DNA of 64,000 nt, from contig NC_092497.1 of the NCBI RefSeq assembly GCF_047495875.1, positions 29,331,889 through 29,395,888 on the forward strand, given 5' to 3'. Source of the DNA: Pithys albifrons albifrons. Its lineage: Eukaryota; Chordata; Aves; Passeriformes; Thamnophilidae. Below, in pieces: positions 22,097 to 34,150 of this stretch. Under the pieces are notes generated by a model. It saw only the letters and a program-made list of their open reading frames with translations, was not told the origin of the DNA and searched no databases. Position 1 is the stretch's first letter. Every line of letters begins with the position of its first letter. The translations under genes were made by a program, and so were the position numbers.

Positions 22097-22650
22097 GCCT
22101 TGCCTCTCCCAGCATGGCATCTCCCAGCACTCTCTGCAGCCATCAGGGCTCCCTGCCCCTGTACCCACCCTCAGGCACCTGCACCCACGCGGCCCATGGT
22201 ACCCTGGCACCAGCATCCTCAGCCCCATGACCCCGACCCTGCCCACCACAGCCTGCGCTGCCCACCCCACGGTCACCCTGAGTGGGGACATGGGACATGG
22301 GACAGCGCCCGCTGCCAGCAGCAGCAACCTGGGCAGGGCAGGGATGACCTCGCCTGCCTTTGGGCTCTGCCACGGCCCAGGGCAGTGCCAGGAGAATGGC
22401 AAGCAAAACACAGAGAGCTTGGAGCCCCAAAGCCTTCAACATCAGTCCCTGCAGCTCGTAAAGCTTCACCCCAGGTGCCATGCCCAGCCATTCCCAAGGC
22501 AGCCATGGCCTTTGGGCCATGCATAGGGATTTTGCAGCCCTATGGGCTGAGCCCTGCTCTGGGCCCAGCAGTGCCTTTGGCTGCAGCAGCAAGGGCAGCA
22601 GGAGGTTTGCTGCCTGCTCTGGGGGCAGCGCAGGGGCCACTCCTGGCAGA
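22097..22650 (-). repeat. Local duplication, copy B (uninterrupted)
   Basis: Intact version of the GC-rich unit, about 290 bp from the end of copy A. A minus-strand frame (22143-22736, 197 codons) covers it, with PPEQAANLLLPLLLQPKA, WLPWEWLGMAPG and a signal-like ALCVLLAILLALPWAVA. It could be an exon of a multi-copy avian family or a non-coding GC-rich repeat. I do not recognise it. Confidence 0.8.
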
Positions 22651-22849
22651 GCCCCCTCCGTGCTGGCCAGAGCTTTGCCCTTGGGAACACTGATCTGCCC
22701 CAGCCCAGGGACACCAGCAGTACCCAGTGCTGGCACCTTCCCCAGGCCTGCCTGGGCTGCCAGTGCTCATTGGAAGGGCCTGTGTGACCACAGGAGCCTG
22801 GGAAATGGATGCACAGAAGGACAACCACACAACAGCTATGACAAATGGA

Positions 22850-23255
22850 AAGACTTTATAGACTTTAGAAATATTTTCTTAGTAAAATGGGCATTCTTCT
22901 TTATGAAAACAAGAATCGTCATTTTAAAAATGTCTTCTTCGTAACAACAATCATCTTCTTAGTAACAAGAACAGTCTTGTTACTTAATAAAAAGAAGTAT
23001 CTTCTTAATAAAAACAACTATCCACCTAAAGAAAATCTATCTTAACAACTTATGTCTTCCTAAGAATAATTTTCTTATCAATGAAAGTATTCTATGAAAA
23101 CAGCGAACTTGCAAAAAAAACCCCAAATCTTCTTTATAATAAAAGGGAACTTCTCAATAGTACAACCATCTTCTTAAAAACAACATCTTCTGAAAAACAT
23201 GAACGATATAGAACATATATACAAAAAAACCTCAACTTCTTCAACATATGTACAA
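22850..23255 (+). repeat. AT-rich degenerate repeat tract
   Basis: Irregularly repeated tcttcttagtaa / tcttcttaataaaa / acaac words fill about 400 bp. Both edges switch abruptly to GC-rich sequence (accacacaacagctatgac on the left, gcaccagcggcatggccg on the right). No coding frame was seen. Confidence 0.7.
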
Positions 23256-24280
23256 AGCACCAGCGGCATGGCCGAGCGTCCGTCAGCCCTGGAAGGAAAG
23301 ACAGGGCACGGTCAGTGCAGTGGGGTCCTGCTGGGTCTGCCATGTGCCCCCAGGCGGGCACACGCTGGGCACAGTGGAACTGTGCGGCCAGGTCTGACCC
23401 CGGCTGGGCACGGGAGCTGGGCCCCGGTGGTGGCATGGGGCTTTTGTGGCCCAAAGCAGGGCAGGAAAGGCATGGGTGGGAGTTGTGGTGCCACAATACA
23501 GGGCACGGCCACTGTGTCCCTGAGCGGGGACACCCAGGGGCCAACCTGGCACCAGCTTATGCACTGAGCCTGGGGCAGGGATGGGGAGCACCTGCCTGTG
23601 CTGCTGCTGGTCGTGTCCTCATCCCAGGATCATTGGTTGCTCTCTATTGCATTCCTCCTCCACTTCCATCTCTTCCTCCTCTGGCAGATCGATATCCATC
23701 TCCTCATCAAGCAGGGCGCGCTGGCAGCAGCGAATGGCTGCCTTGTGCTCATTGCCGGGCACTGGCACTGCCCCATGGAACACGGACACAGCTCTGGGAG
23801 CTGGCATGTCACAGGAGCTGTGGGGCCACTTCACAGTGGGCCATGGGGATGAGGGAATAATGGTATCCTGGAGTGCTTTTTGCTTTGGCAGGGCCTTTAA
23901 AAATCATGGTGTTCCAATCAGACCAAGCTTCCAGCAGACCTGGATGCTCAAGTGCAAGCTGGCCTTGAATGTTGCCAGGGGTGGTGATCCACAGCCTCTC
24001 TGCACAGCCCCTGCCAGGGCCTCACCACCCTGAGTGCAAACCAACACCTTCCCAAAGCAAATCAAACCTGCATCCACCTCCTCCATGTCCAAGCCATGCC
24101 CCTCGTGCTCTCCCTGCAGTCCTACTCAACACTCTGTTTCCACCGTTTCTTGGGGCCCCTTGATGTCTTGCCTGCTAGCACTGAGGCTTCCTCCTGGCCA
24201 GCTCTTCTGCAGGCTCAGCCATGCCATCTCTCCTAGGGTTTTCTGAATCCACTGTGTCTGCAGCCCTTGCTCCATATCCT
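23256..24280. other. GC-rich sequence of unknown origin
   Basis: The base composition is unlike the flanks. A minus-strand frame (23619-23834) reads GNEHKAAIRCCQRALLDEEM and then an acidic run DLPEEEEMEVEEE, ending at its stop. It looks protein-like but is not a family I recognise. The area may belong with the duplicated units to its left as one accessory insertion. Confidence 0.4.
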
Positions 24281-24386
24281 CTCTTGCCTTGCAGGGTAAT
24301 GTCCAATGCTGAGTGAAAACCAGCTGTTCAATGTTGTTAATTAAAAATGCGGCTAAATCATTGACATTCCCTATTAAACCTGGAGT
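24281..24386 (+). repeat. Duplicated 3'-end-like motif, copy 1
   Basis: The sequence ctcttgccttgcagggtaatgtcc...aatgctgagtgaaaac...gctaaatcattgacattcc is similar to 25748-25858. Both begin with a possible splice acceptor (ttgccttgcag). Confidence 0.75.
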
Positions 24387-25747
24387 TATTAATATGGAGC
24401 TGGTTTTCCTCTAAGCTTTTAATTTCTCAAGTTTTTAATAAACACACACCTCGAAAATAGCTAATTAAGAACCCATGTAGAACTGATTTAGGTTAAAATC
24501 CTTTGTAGTTTCAATGTAAGAAGCTTGGAATTTTTTTTAACTTGCTGTGAGTTTTTTAACTTTTCGATAAGGGATGTGGCTTTGAAAGTAAAGACCGATG
24601 GGAAAAGAACAAAACTTTTGCAAGTAGAAAGTATGCCTTTCTTCTAACTCACAAGTAACCAACGAGCATTCAACATTCAAGGCCGGGAAGCGATTCATCC
24701 AAGACAAAAATTATGCATGATATGATGGATTTTTATGGATGAGAAGTAAAGGTCTTATATAGGAAGGAGGAAGGGAAAGGTGGGATTTTTCATGAATGTG
24801 TAATAACCTTTGAAAATATAAGGGGTTTCCTTTTGCAATTCCATTGGAGGCCTTTATGGAGGGTTATGCCCAGTGTTTCTCCAGGGCTGGGAATGAAAGG
24901 AATTCTGATCAACATTGACCAATTTTGGTGTTGAGTGAGTTTCCTAAACTCACCAGCTACATCCATTTCTCTGTCTAGTTTGCTCCTTCTCAGCTCTGTG
25001 CTTGAAAAACTCTACTGGCTTTTCCAGGGCTACAAGGAAGATTCAGCACAGCTTTCCAATTCTCCAATCAGGCATAGAAAGGCTTCCTTGAAACTTGTCC
25101 CATAAACCCTTCTCCTTGTTGAGGACACTGCCAGCAAACCAGGCTGCTGATCTAGAGCAGCTTGTCAGCCACGGAATGCAGTCAGACACCTACAGGGACC
25201 TGTGCGCAGCTCAGGGATGCCCGGGCCAGGCCCAGAGCTCAGCCCTGCTGCTGCAAAAACCACCCAATCCTCCAAACACTCTGTGGGACATGGTCATGTT
25301 CCCACACTGCTGTTGTTTGGGCCTTGGCACAATGCCACTTGTTCCCTTAGTCAACAGGAACCCTTCCTTTCCAGGGGAGAAGGAAAGGAGAACACCCCTA
25401 AAAACAGAGTGTATGCAATTCTAAGGGAGGATAGTTTATAGATTTACACAGAAAAGAAGAAATTAAAACCAAAAAGCAATTTACACATACACACAAAAGT
25501 AAAAGAGAACACCAATTCTCCACTGCCCACCAAGTAATACAATTCACAAACTCCAACCCCATGGAAGGGCTGCCCAAGGGCCAACCTGCCCAGAGACACC
25601 TGAACAGAGAGAAAGCCAACAAGAAATGGTTACTGGCTCAGGAGAAAACAGCAGTGAGGCAGCAGCAAGGCCCAGCTCTCTGGGACACAGTCAGGGTGCC
25701 CCCAGGAGAGCAGCCATGAAAAAAAGAGAACACTCACTACATCTCTT

Positions 25748-25858
25748 CTCTTGCCTTGCAGGGCAATGTCCACTGCTGAGTGAAAACAAGCTCTTAAATG
25801 TTGTATATTGAGAAAACTGCTAAATCATGGACATTCCGAATAAAGCCTACATTTGTAT
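25748..25858 (+). repeat. Duplicated 3'-end-like motif, copy 2
   Basis: Reads ctcttgccttgcagggcaatgtcc, actgctgagtgaaaac and gctaaatcatggacattcc, then gaataaagcc, which contains AATAAA. The layout of acceptor, short frame (GNVHC, stop) and polyadenylation signal looks like a terminal exon. Copy 1 has cctattaaacc instead of the signal. Confidence 0.7.
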
Positions 25859-28800
25859 AATATATGATTTACTGTATTAATTTCTTTAATCTTCTTAAAA
25901 ATCAAAGAATAATGATTTACTGCATTTATTTGTTTTATCTCCTTATTAGTAAAATACCAAAATAAGCATTTACATTATTTTGGCTGGTTTTGATATCAGA
26001 CTGCTTTTATAAATTCTTTTTGTATTTTAGTAATTGATCGTTATGGTTGTATGGAAATATGGTTATTGGCAACACAATGGTTTTCCCTTATGTCTTTGAC
26101 CTCTATAATTTATGTAATGTAATTTAATGTGCCTGCTTTCTAGTTCTGTTTACTATAACCTGTATTTAGTTTTTACTTTGTTTTGGATTCAATTTTTACT
26201 ATACCCTATGATGTGTGCTTATTGAACTTGAATGTAGAGTAATGGCTTTTTGTCACTCAGGAAACTTAATTTCTTAGTTTTGAAAGAAAAATCTGAAGTA
26301 TTTTGATAGTTTTTACCCTCACAGGCAGGAGTTGAATGTTATGTAGTATTTTTTAATTGTTAGGATTTCAGCTGTGGCAGAAGCTTCCTTTGGTCTTCCT
26401 GATATGGATAATTCGCTCTTACGGGTGGCATGGCTACATGGATAGGGTTAAATCTTCATTGATTCAGACTTGCCCTGCTTAGAAGCCTGCTGCCTTACAG
26501 GTTTCTATGGTGGATGTATTCTGTATTGGTACATTTGTACAGCTGAGAGGCTCTCCCTGGCAAACCATCCTTTGATGTCACTCCACTGAGTGGGAAAGTG
26601 CCCTTACACGCCCCTGCAATTCTGTCAGCTGTGCAGCCTCCTCTTCCACCCTTCTGCTATTCTTCCCATGTGAACAGAGGCCTATAGGCAAGTGAGAGAG
26701 TTCTCTGAAATATCCTAGTGTTACTTTCATCCTTTGTTTTAAGCTCCTTATGGCTGGAATAGTGGGGAATATGTTGAGCAGCTTTTTACAAAAGGGAGAG
26801 GGAATTGTAGAAAGAAGTGGGAGCAGGAGCAGGGAGACTATCTCATGGTAAAGGGTCTGATTCAAACTCATGAAAATCTTGGATATAGCAGCAGATGTGA
26901 CATTTTCAGCCTGCTGTATTTAAGCCTTATGTTAAAAGTGCCTTCAGTTTTCACTGTTGAATTAATAGTCTCTGCTCCTGATAAAAATATTAGTATTGAT
27001 ACCAGAGTTTTAGCATCTTGCTATGCCTTCTTTCAGATTTTCAGTATAAAATTGGTTAAAATTATCACATACTATACTATGTTAAAAATTATCACGTATT
27101 ATAGCTTTTTGTAATCCAGAATATTTATCAGTTTACAGTTTAATAAGTATCTGTCATTCATTAAAATATATTTGAGTTTTTCCCTTGTCATTTTTTGATA
27201 ACTAGCATATTTTAATAAATGAAGGTACTTGTAAAATAAATCATTCTACTCAATGTTTTTAAGTGCTTAACATATGATTACAAATGTTCAATTTGTGACA
27301 CAAATAAGAGAGTGATCTAGCAGAAATAAACTCTTTGAAGGGAGCATTTTCATGAATTTGAAAACAAATTCCTCCCACCCCTGTTTTCTTACAACCTTTT
27401 TCTTTGCAGCTGATTCAGCTTCTATATGGGACAGCAGAACATGTCAGAAACGTTTAAGTTCTTTCAATGAGTATCAGGCATATGAAAGCGAATGTATTAC
27501 GAGTAATCTTCATCAGGAAGGACTGAAATAGCCCACACAGCATCAGTATAGTGTTTACAAGGTATTAATATGCCTACTGTGACAAGATGAATTTAATGGG
27601 AAGCAATAAGGAGTTTGTTTTATTAGTTTACCTCCTCCCTCAAGTAATAAATCTTAAAAGCTTCAATATTGATTCAATGAAATGAATGGCTGAATCGTTC
27701 TGGAGAGGCTCTGACAAGTGGACAAATGCTTCCATGGTTACATTGTGCTATGCCGTATGGTTACTGAGCTTTGCTGGTTTCCTCCCTCTGCCATTGAAGC
27801 AAAATAACAAACCACAGGGAAGCACCACACATGGTGGGCATAAACTGGAAGCAACTTTAACAGATCAAGTTAGCTGATCTTACACAGATTTTAAAGAGCA
27901 TGGGGTTTAACACTTTACACCGTGTACCCTAAACTGCATTTCCATAGTTCATATATACCTTTCTCATGGGATTTTTTTGTTTCTTGTCTGAACCACCTCT
28001 CTTTTGATTTGGAATGCCATAAATTAAGAGACCATGTGAAAGTGCTTTTCATAGTACTGTTACATGTGTTACATTTTTCTAAGAATATTTATCTATCAAG
28101 TGATGTTACTGCATCTGCATCAACACCCGTTTCTGCAATACCCTGATAATGAATAAAAGATCAGGTGCAGAACTTTTATGTGAAATTGTTTTAGGATGCT
28201 TTCCCATATTAAAATGATTGACTGATTTGATGACCTATCTTCTTGCATCTAATGTACTGAAGTTTCAGGTGTCATGGGGAAGAGTGATATAACAAATACA
28301 TAATATTGTAGAAAAATAATAGAAAATAATGACAAACAGTTAATTCATTTGCTTTCAAATGTCACAGATAAAGAATTGTACTCATAGAAGGAAATCCTGA
28401 AGGCCTTTGAAGAACAAATTGTTAGCAAAACTGAAAGCAGATATATTGAGAATAGTTGCATTTTTTTCCTTTGCATATCACCTTTGTGAAGAGTGTGTGT
28501 TATCCTCTGTGTTAGCAGCTGTTAGTTGTTTTTTTTCCTCTACATGCTGGACAGCCCTCAGAAGCACCATCTCTGCATCAGAATGTGAAGATGTTTCAGT
28601 GCCTCTTTGTAGATGTAATATTACAGCAAGGATGGATGCCAGGATTCCACTCAGCTAGGAAAATAAATTCATAAACATAGAAGATAGTTACTTCTGAGAC
28701 ATAAATTCTGGCTTACAGCTTTCCATTGAAAGTTTATATTTATTACAGGTACTGAATTTCATAGTTACTCATGTAATTTGTCTTTAATCTTGAGTGGGAA

Positions 28801-31800
28801 AAGTAAGCAACTAATGACAAGATATTTCAATGTTTCACTTATTGAATTTCAGAAAAGAGAGCAGTCAACTCTTAAGTTGAAAACCAGGGCTTTTTATGTT
28901 TCCCAGTAGTTTTTTTCCTCATCTGAAAGAAGCAAACAGAATACCTAGGTATGAACTGGGAATACAATCTCAGTTGTATGCAGCAGCTGGGATACTCTTG
29001 CTTTTATCTTTAAATAGTTTTTGAGGACTTTGAAATTAAGAACAAATTAGATGCAAAAGTTTATGGAGGGGCTTTAATATTTTTATTATGTTTTACCTTC
29101 AGAAAATGCACTTTTGGTAAGCATTCTTGAATTTACAGTCTCGTGCTTGACATGCTTTGAAGTTTTGTGTTTTGATGGATATTATACAGAAAAGCTTCTG
29201 ATTTGCTGAGCACAGCATACATTGTTAGTGACATGCTGCAAATGAAGAGCTGAACACACTTGATTTGAAGAAACAAGACTGAAAATTTATTTAACAACAA
29301 TAACTGTACAAGAGTAGCAGGCAGACAGTTCTTAACAGATACTCATCTTGCTGTTTCTCCATGTGACATGTAAGCCAGCAAGTATCCACTGTGGTTTGAA
29401 AGGCACTATGGAACATTATGAGACCAAACCATCCCTTCAGGGCATTCTCCTTGAGTCATCATAGTAACACAAAATGACATAAATTGTGTCAAAATAGTAT
29501 GCTAGAACTTCATCAACCAAATCTGAGATGCAGTGTGTTGAAACAAAGCAATTATTTTCTCATTCATTGTTCCTTCCTTTACACTTTAACATATTTAACA
29601 TTTTTTAAAAGTCATCTCATGTTTTGTGAAAGTCTTGTCAAGTGAGAGGCTAAGTTCATATATCAAAGGTTATGAATGTTTGTTAAAATATGGCAACCTT
29701 TAATGAATAGATGCCAGGGACCATGTACTTTTTCCTAATAATAGGAATACTTCAATTTTTTTAGTTAAATTTTAAATTTAGTTAATTCAAATTTTTAAAA
29801 TGTTAACATCAGCATATTTTATCACTAATGAGCTGTACCATAAAAACGTTAACCTTTACCAAGCTGATCAAAGGAAGCATAAGCAACTTAATGTTTGTCC
29901 ATCGAAAAATAAAACAATCTGCTTGGAACTTCTCATTTTTCTTAAAACCTGCACATCTCTGAAAAGTAGAGGATCAACACCTGAATTTACCTCCATATGT
30001 CTGCACATCAACCTATCTGGCATAAACAACTCATTCAGAAGCATAATATTTCAATTTTGTTATTCAGTCTTCTCAGTTTATTAGTATTATTTGCATTTGT
30101 CTACCTTTTGCTCTTTCTTGCCTGTGTTTGTTTATTTATCAGGAACCTATGCAGCAAAATCAAGATTTTAATATTAAAATATTCCCAGCCCAACAAAAGG
30201 ATGTCAAACAGTTCAGGAAGGAGAGTATTGCAAATGCCTGTGCTACTGGAGAGGCACCAGGTGACACCTGGCAGAGGTTGTGCATTTCTCTGGCATGGAG
30301 TGGATGGATAGGAGTCTCTAGAGAGTGCAGGTGGGTGACAACGAGCAAGTGATCAGAAACCCCATTTCACATTTTGAAGAAGAGGCAACCCAGATGTGAT
30401 CTTAAGCTGTTATGGGAAACAGGTCAGAAGCCTGATAGTCAAGGCTTGTCAGGCTGAGATGAGCATACCTCTTTGGTATAAGTCTTGGTCAGTTCTGCGG
30501 TCTTTTGAAGCCTGACTTTCAGCACAGCTCTCTGAAGACTATGCTACCAAGGTCACACTCTCTAGTTCTGGCTGCTGTTTCTTTCAATACTGCCAGTTAG
30601 ATCTGCTGACCAGCGCAAATCACATTGTGAATTAATAAGAAAGAACAAGGGGAATGCATCCTAGATGTCTTTGCAGAATTAAAAATCAAGCCACAGTTGC
30701 ATATGCACACGGAAGAATAGAAGTGCTTGTGGTCATCATTATTGTGGTCTGGCAGAAGTGCTTAGCACCATGGACCATATTTCAAAGAAAATCCACTTTT
30801 AAAAACAACAAACTCAAAAGCCAATCACCAAGCTCAAGTGAACTTCTTGCAGGAAAATCATCTCTCTGTGAAAAAAGGTGCAAGATCATCCTCCATATCT
30901 GTCTGTACACTGGAACTAATCAGAACAGTGTCTGGTAGGTGTTAGTATTAACTGTTGTGTTACATTGGAATGATTTGTCTATAAACAGGAAAAAGGTAAA
31001 AATAACTTTTCTGGGGTAATTCAATTAAGGACTTATCTAAGAAAGAGCTATACTTAGCTCATTCTGAGTAGTTGAGCATGCTTCAGCTGAAGGACCAGAA
31101 AAGGTGATAGACAGAATTATGTGGAAATTTGTGCAGGACCAAAATTTAAAAATTCTCAGAATCTCCTAGTTTGGTACTTTCATCCAAAAAGTGCTTAGTC
31201 CAGAATTCTGAAGCTTGGATATCACAAGTGAAAACAAATATCAATCTTAGTGGCATTTGTGGATAAAAATTTCATTATCCACATTTATTTTTGCTTTTTA
31301 TTATTTGTAGATTAAGATTTCAGTACCTGTTACCAAAACAAATGGCATTGATACAACACAAAAATCTTTGTTAATAGAAACTAAAATATAAAGATAAAAG
31401 AAAATATACATCTTAAGCCCTTTGCTAGAATGTTTCTTCTTCTTTCTCCTTTAAGTCCTATTTCCTTTCTCAGGGATTTGTTCCTTCTTCTAACTCGCTC
31501 TTCTCTGTTTTTTTTCCTTTCAGATGATGCCAATGAAGGGAAAAGGCAAGATTTCAAAACAAACAAACAAATTGGAGTCCATTGATTCTATTGCTGGTGT
31601 TTACAGTATTGGTTTACTTGCAGCAGAGCCATTTTTAACTTACAGAGTTTTAAAGAATTCAAGACAAAGGATATCCAAACAAACAAAGACTTGAGGGGTG
31701 TACTTAGTACACCTTATTTACTGCTTTTATTGAAAAGAGAAGTTAAGGCTGACCTGGAAACATAGTTCTGTGCAATGCCAGATCTGTTGCAGATCCAATA

Positions 31801-33700
31801 CCAGGCCTGATTTTTTGTCTCTGACATTTGTAAGGGATGAGAGAGCTGTGTGGGCTGCATGCTGAGTTGTTAAAAGTGTGTGTGGAGTGTCCCATGTCAA
31901 TCACCATCAGCCTTCCAGCTTCTTGATGTCCCATCACTGACAAAATCCCATGGGAGCTCTGTCTCGTCCTGAAGTACAACAAAAGGAAATACAGGTCCCT
32001 AGAACAGTATGATAAAAATGGGGGGAAAAAAAGTAATCCTCAAGGATTAAACGGTGGAGTTCCATGTGTTGAGTCAGAGAGAGCACCAAAAGGTACCGTC
32101 ATTTTGGATCTGAATGGAGCTTCATTGAAAGAACCCATGAAAATAGCTATGTGAATTAGTGAGCCCAAGTCTGAGTTCTCACTCTTCCTTAGTTGACTAG
32201 CTAAGTAGTTAGCAACATTTCATGTGCTCAGGTCTGCTGAAATTGAGACTTGATGACTATTAAAGCAGACCTTAAGATGGTTGTTGCTGGGAGCCAAACT
32301 TCCCACAGAAACTGGATGACAAAAGAACAACATGAAGTATGTTATATAAGCTGATGGAACTACAAAGGATAAAAGAAAAAAATCTTATACCTTTAATATC
32401 CTTTCTGCCTGTTGATCCAGAGAGGAAAAGCAATATGGGATCTATATTTTGAGATTAAGATAGGAAAATAATTACAGTGTGGTATTAAAAACATCCTACT
32501 TAGCTCTCATGATCATAAATTAAATTTCATCTGATGCAAAATTTTGCAGCTGATAGTACTGGCCTTTGAAGCACTGCTTCTTGCTCGGCACATAAGGATT
32601 ATGCATATTGAAGTATTGATCAAAAAATATATTCATAGATAAACCAAGGGGGACTAGTGCAAGAAGTGATGAACATATCAAATAGAGTATCAAACAACCA
32701 CATTCCTTTTAGATGCAGAGCATAGTTTTTTAGAAGAAAAAAGTACACCTGAATTTTTTCTTTAAAAAAGAATTTGAGTGAATCATCCCAGTGGATTGTT
32801 TCCTCCACTCCTAATAACTGGAGTTTGTTCTGATTACTGATGTCTACTTTTCTACCTGAATATTAGATCACCTATGCCTTTATCACTTTCACTGCAAATT
32901 TTTGTGTAACAACATTCATTTTCTCTGGAGCTATATACAGAGTAAATAATGCCACTATCTGAAATAGTCTGAGCTAGCCATTTGGACTCCTCTTTAGTGA
33001 GAGGAGGAAAATCAGCACTTGTTTGAGTTAGTTCCTCCTATCCTACTATGCTTCTACGTTAGTCTGGATGCCTGTTGCTAGGGGGAATGCTTTCTAATTT
33101 GAAGCATCAGTTTCACAAGGAAAATGCTTCTTGAGGTCTGTGAGTCACTGAATAGTTTTTCTAATCTTCATTCACTAGTGTCTTTGCCTTTTCTGGTTTG
33201 CTTACATTTTTCCCAAATTATGATTACTCAACACAGTATTGATGTGGTGACCTGGCTAATGCCATCAGAAGGCACAGAGTGTTCTAGATTCTGCGGGTTT
33301 GGGGCCCTAATACTTCTATTCCTGCCTTTTGTCTTCTATTGGATATGTAGAAATTGTGATATGTGCTTACCATTACATGAGAGAATTTGGCAGTTTGGGG
33401 GCCAACACTGACAATATCTGAGTGTCGCCTTTGAGTCTCTCTTGTGACTCAGGATTTGCATGGAATGGTGGTGACCATAAAATACGAATTTGATAATACA
33501 GAAATGGCTGAGCTTGGAATGCCTGAATTAAGGTTGGATATTGTTTCCCCACTCAGAGCTGTGAATAGCTGTGAATTAAGATGAGCTGCATGTCCTGGTG
33601 CAGCTGAGGACTTGAATCCAAAATCTGCCATAATCCAGTAATAAAACCTGCCGTTTTGCTGCCCCCAACAATTCAACAACGCAGTCCCAGCTGAGTGGAA
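25859..33700. other. Intergenic sequence before ADGRV1
   Basis: AT-rich, with no recognised gene or full-length repeat. Open frames are short, on both strands and without splice context. The stretch near 33440-33740 has an AATAAA and LTR-like flavour but no clear edges. Confidence 0.55.
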
Positions 33701-34150
33701 GAACTGCTGAGAGGCAGTGTCCGGAGGGCTCTATCTCAGCTACAGCAGTGCTCGGGCTTTGAAAAAACTTTGTCCTCTTCCATCCCACCCTCTTTTATCT
33801 CCACAGCAGTGGGAAGGCAGCAGGAGTCAGGAGAGGGAGGAGAGTGCGGCATGCTGCGCAGCGCAGAGGGAGGAGTAGGAGAGGGGAATGCATAACGCCT
33901 GAGTGACAGAGCGTGTGCAGGCGCCTGGCGGAGTGCAAGAAAACGCAAATGTTCATGTCCCGGGGTCCAGGTATGTTTGCAGTCTTTCTCTCTGAGGTGG
34001 TAGTCGTTTTGGGGTGTCGTGTGTCGGCTGCAGAGGTGTTCCCCGTGCAGCCCCGGGGTTTTGCCGCAGCACCTGTTGCCGCACGGACAGAACGTCCCGC
34101 GATGGGAGAGCCCGATAGGGTTTCGCTGCTCCAGCAGCTCCGCTTTCTGC
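33700..34150 (+). promoter_or_regulatory. ADGRV1 promoter / 5' UTR region
   Basis: CpG-enriched sequence in an AT-rich setting around the first coding exon. A stop (TGA, 33904-33906) lies in frame upstream of the start codons. The transcription start was not located and no TATA box is evident. Confidence 0.55.
33949..33970 (+). CDS. ADGRV1: ADGRV1 exon 1 coding part
   Basis: The frame ATG TTC ATG TCC CGG GGT CCA G ends at donor g|gtatgt (33971). Joined to exon 2 it reads MFMSRGPGMPSAS, close to the MSVFLGPGMPSAS start I recall for human. Starts at 33949, 33955 and 45724 are all in frame. 33955 best matches mammals, while the third has the best -3 base. An in-frame stop at 33904 closes the frame upstream. 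Confidence 0.8.

Noticed and set aside
33440..33740. LTR-like stretch with AATAAA just upstream of ADGRV1 exon 1
   Set aside because: No clear TG...CA ends, TATA box or second copy, so it was not called as an element.
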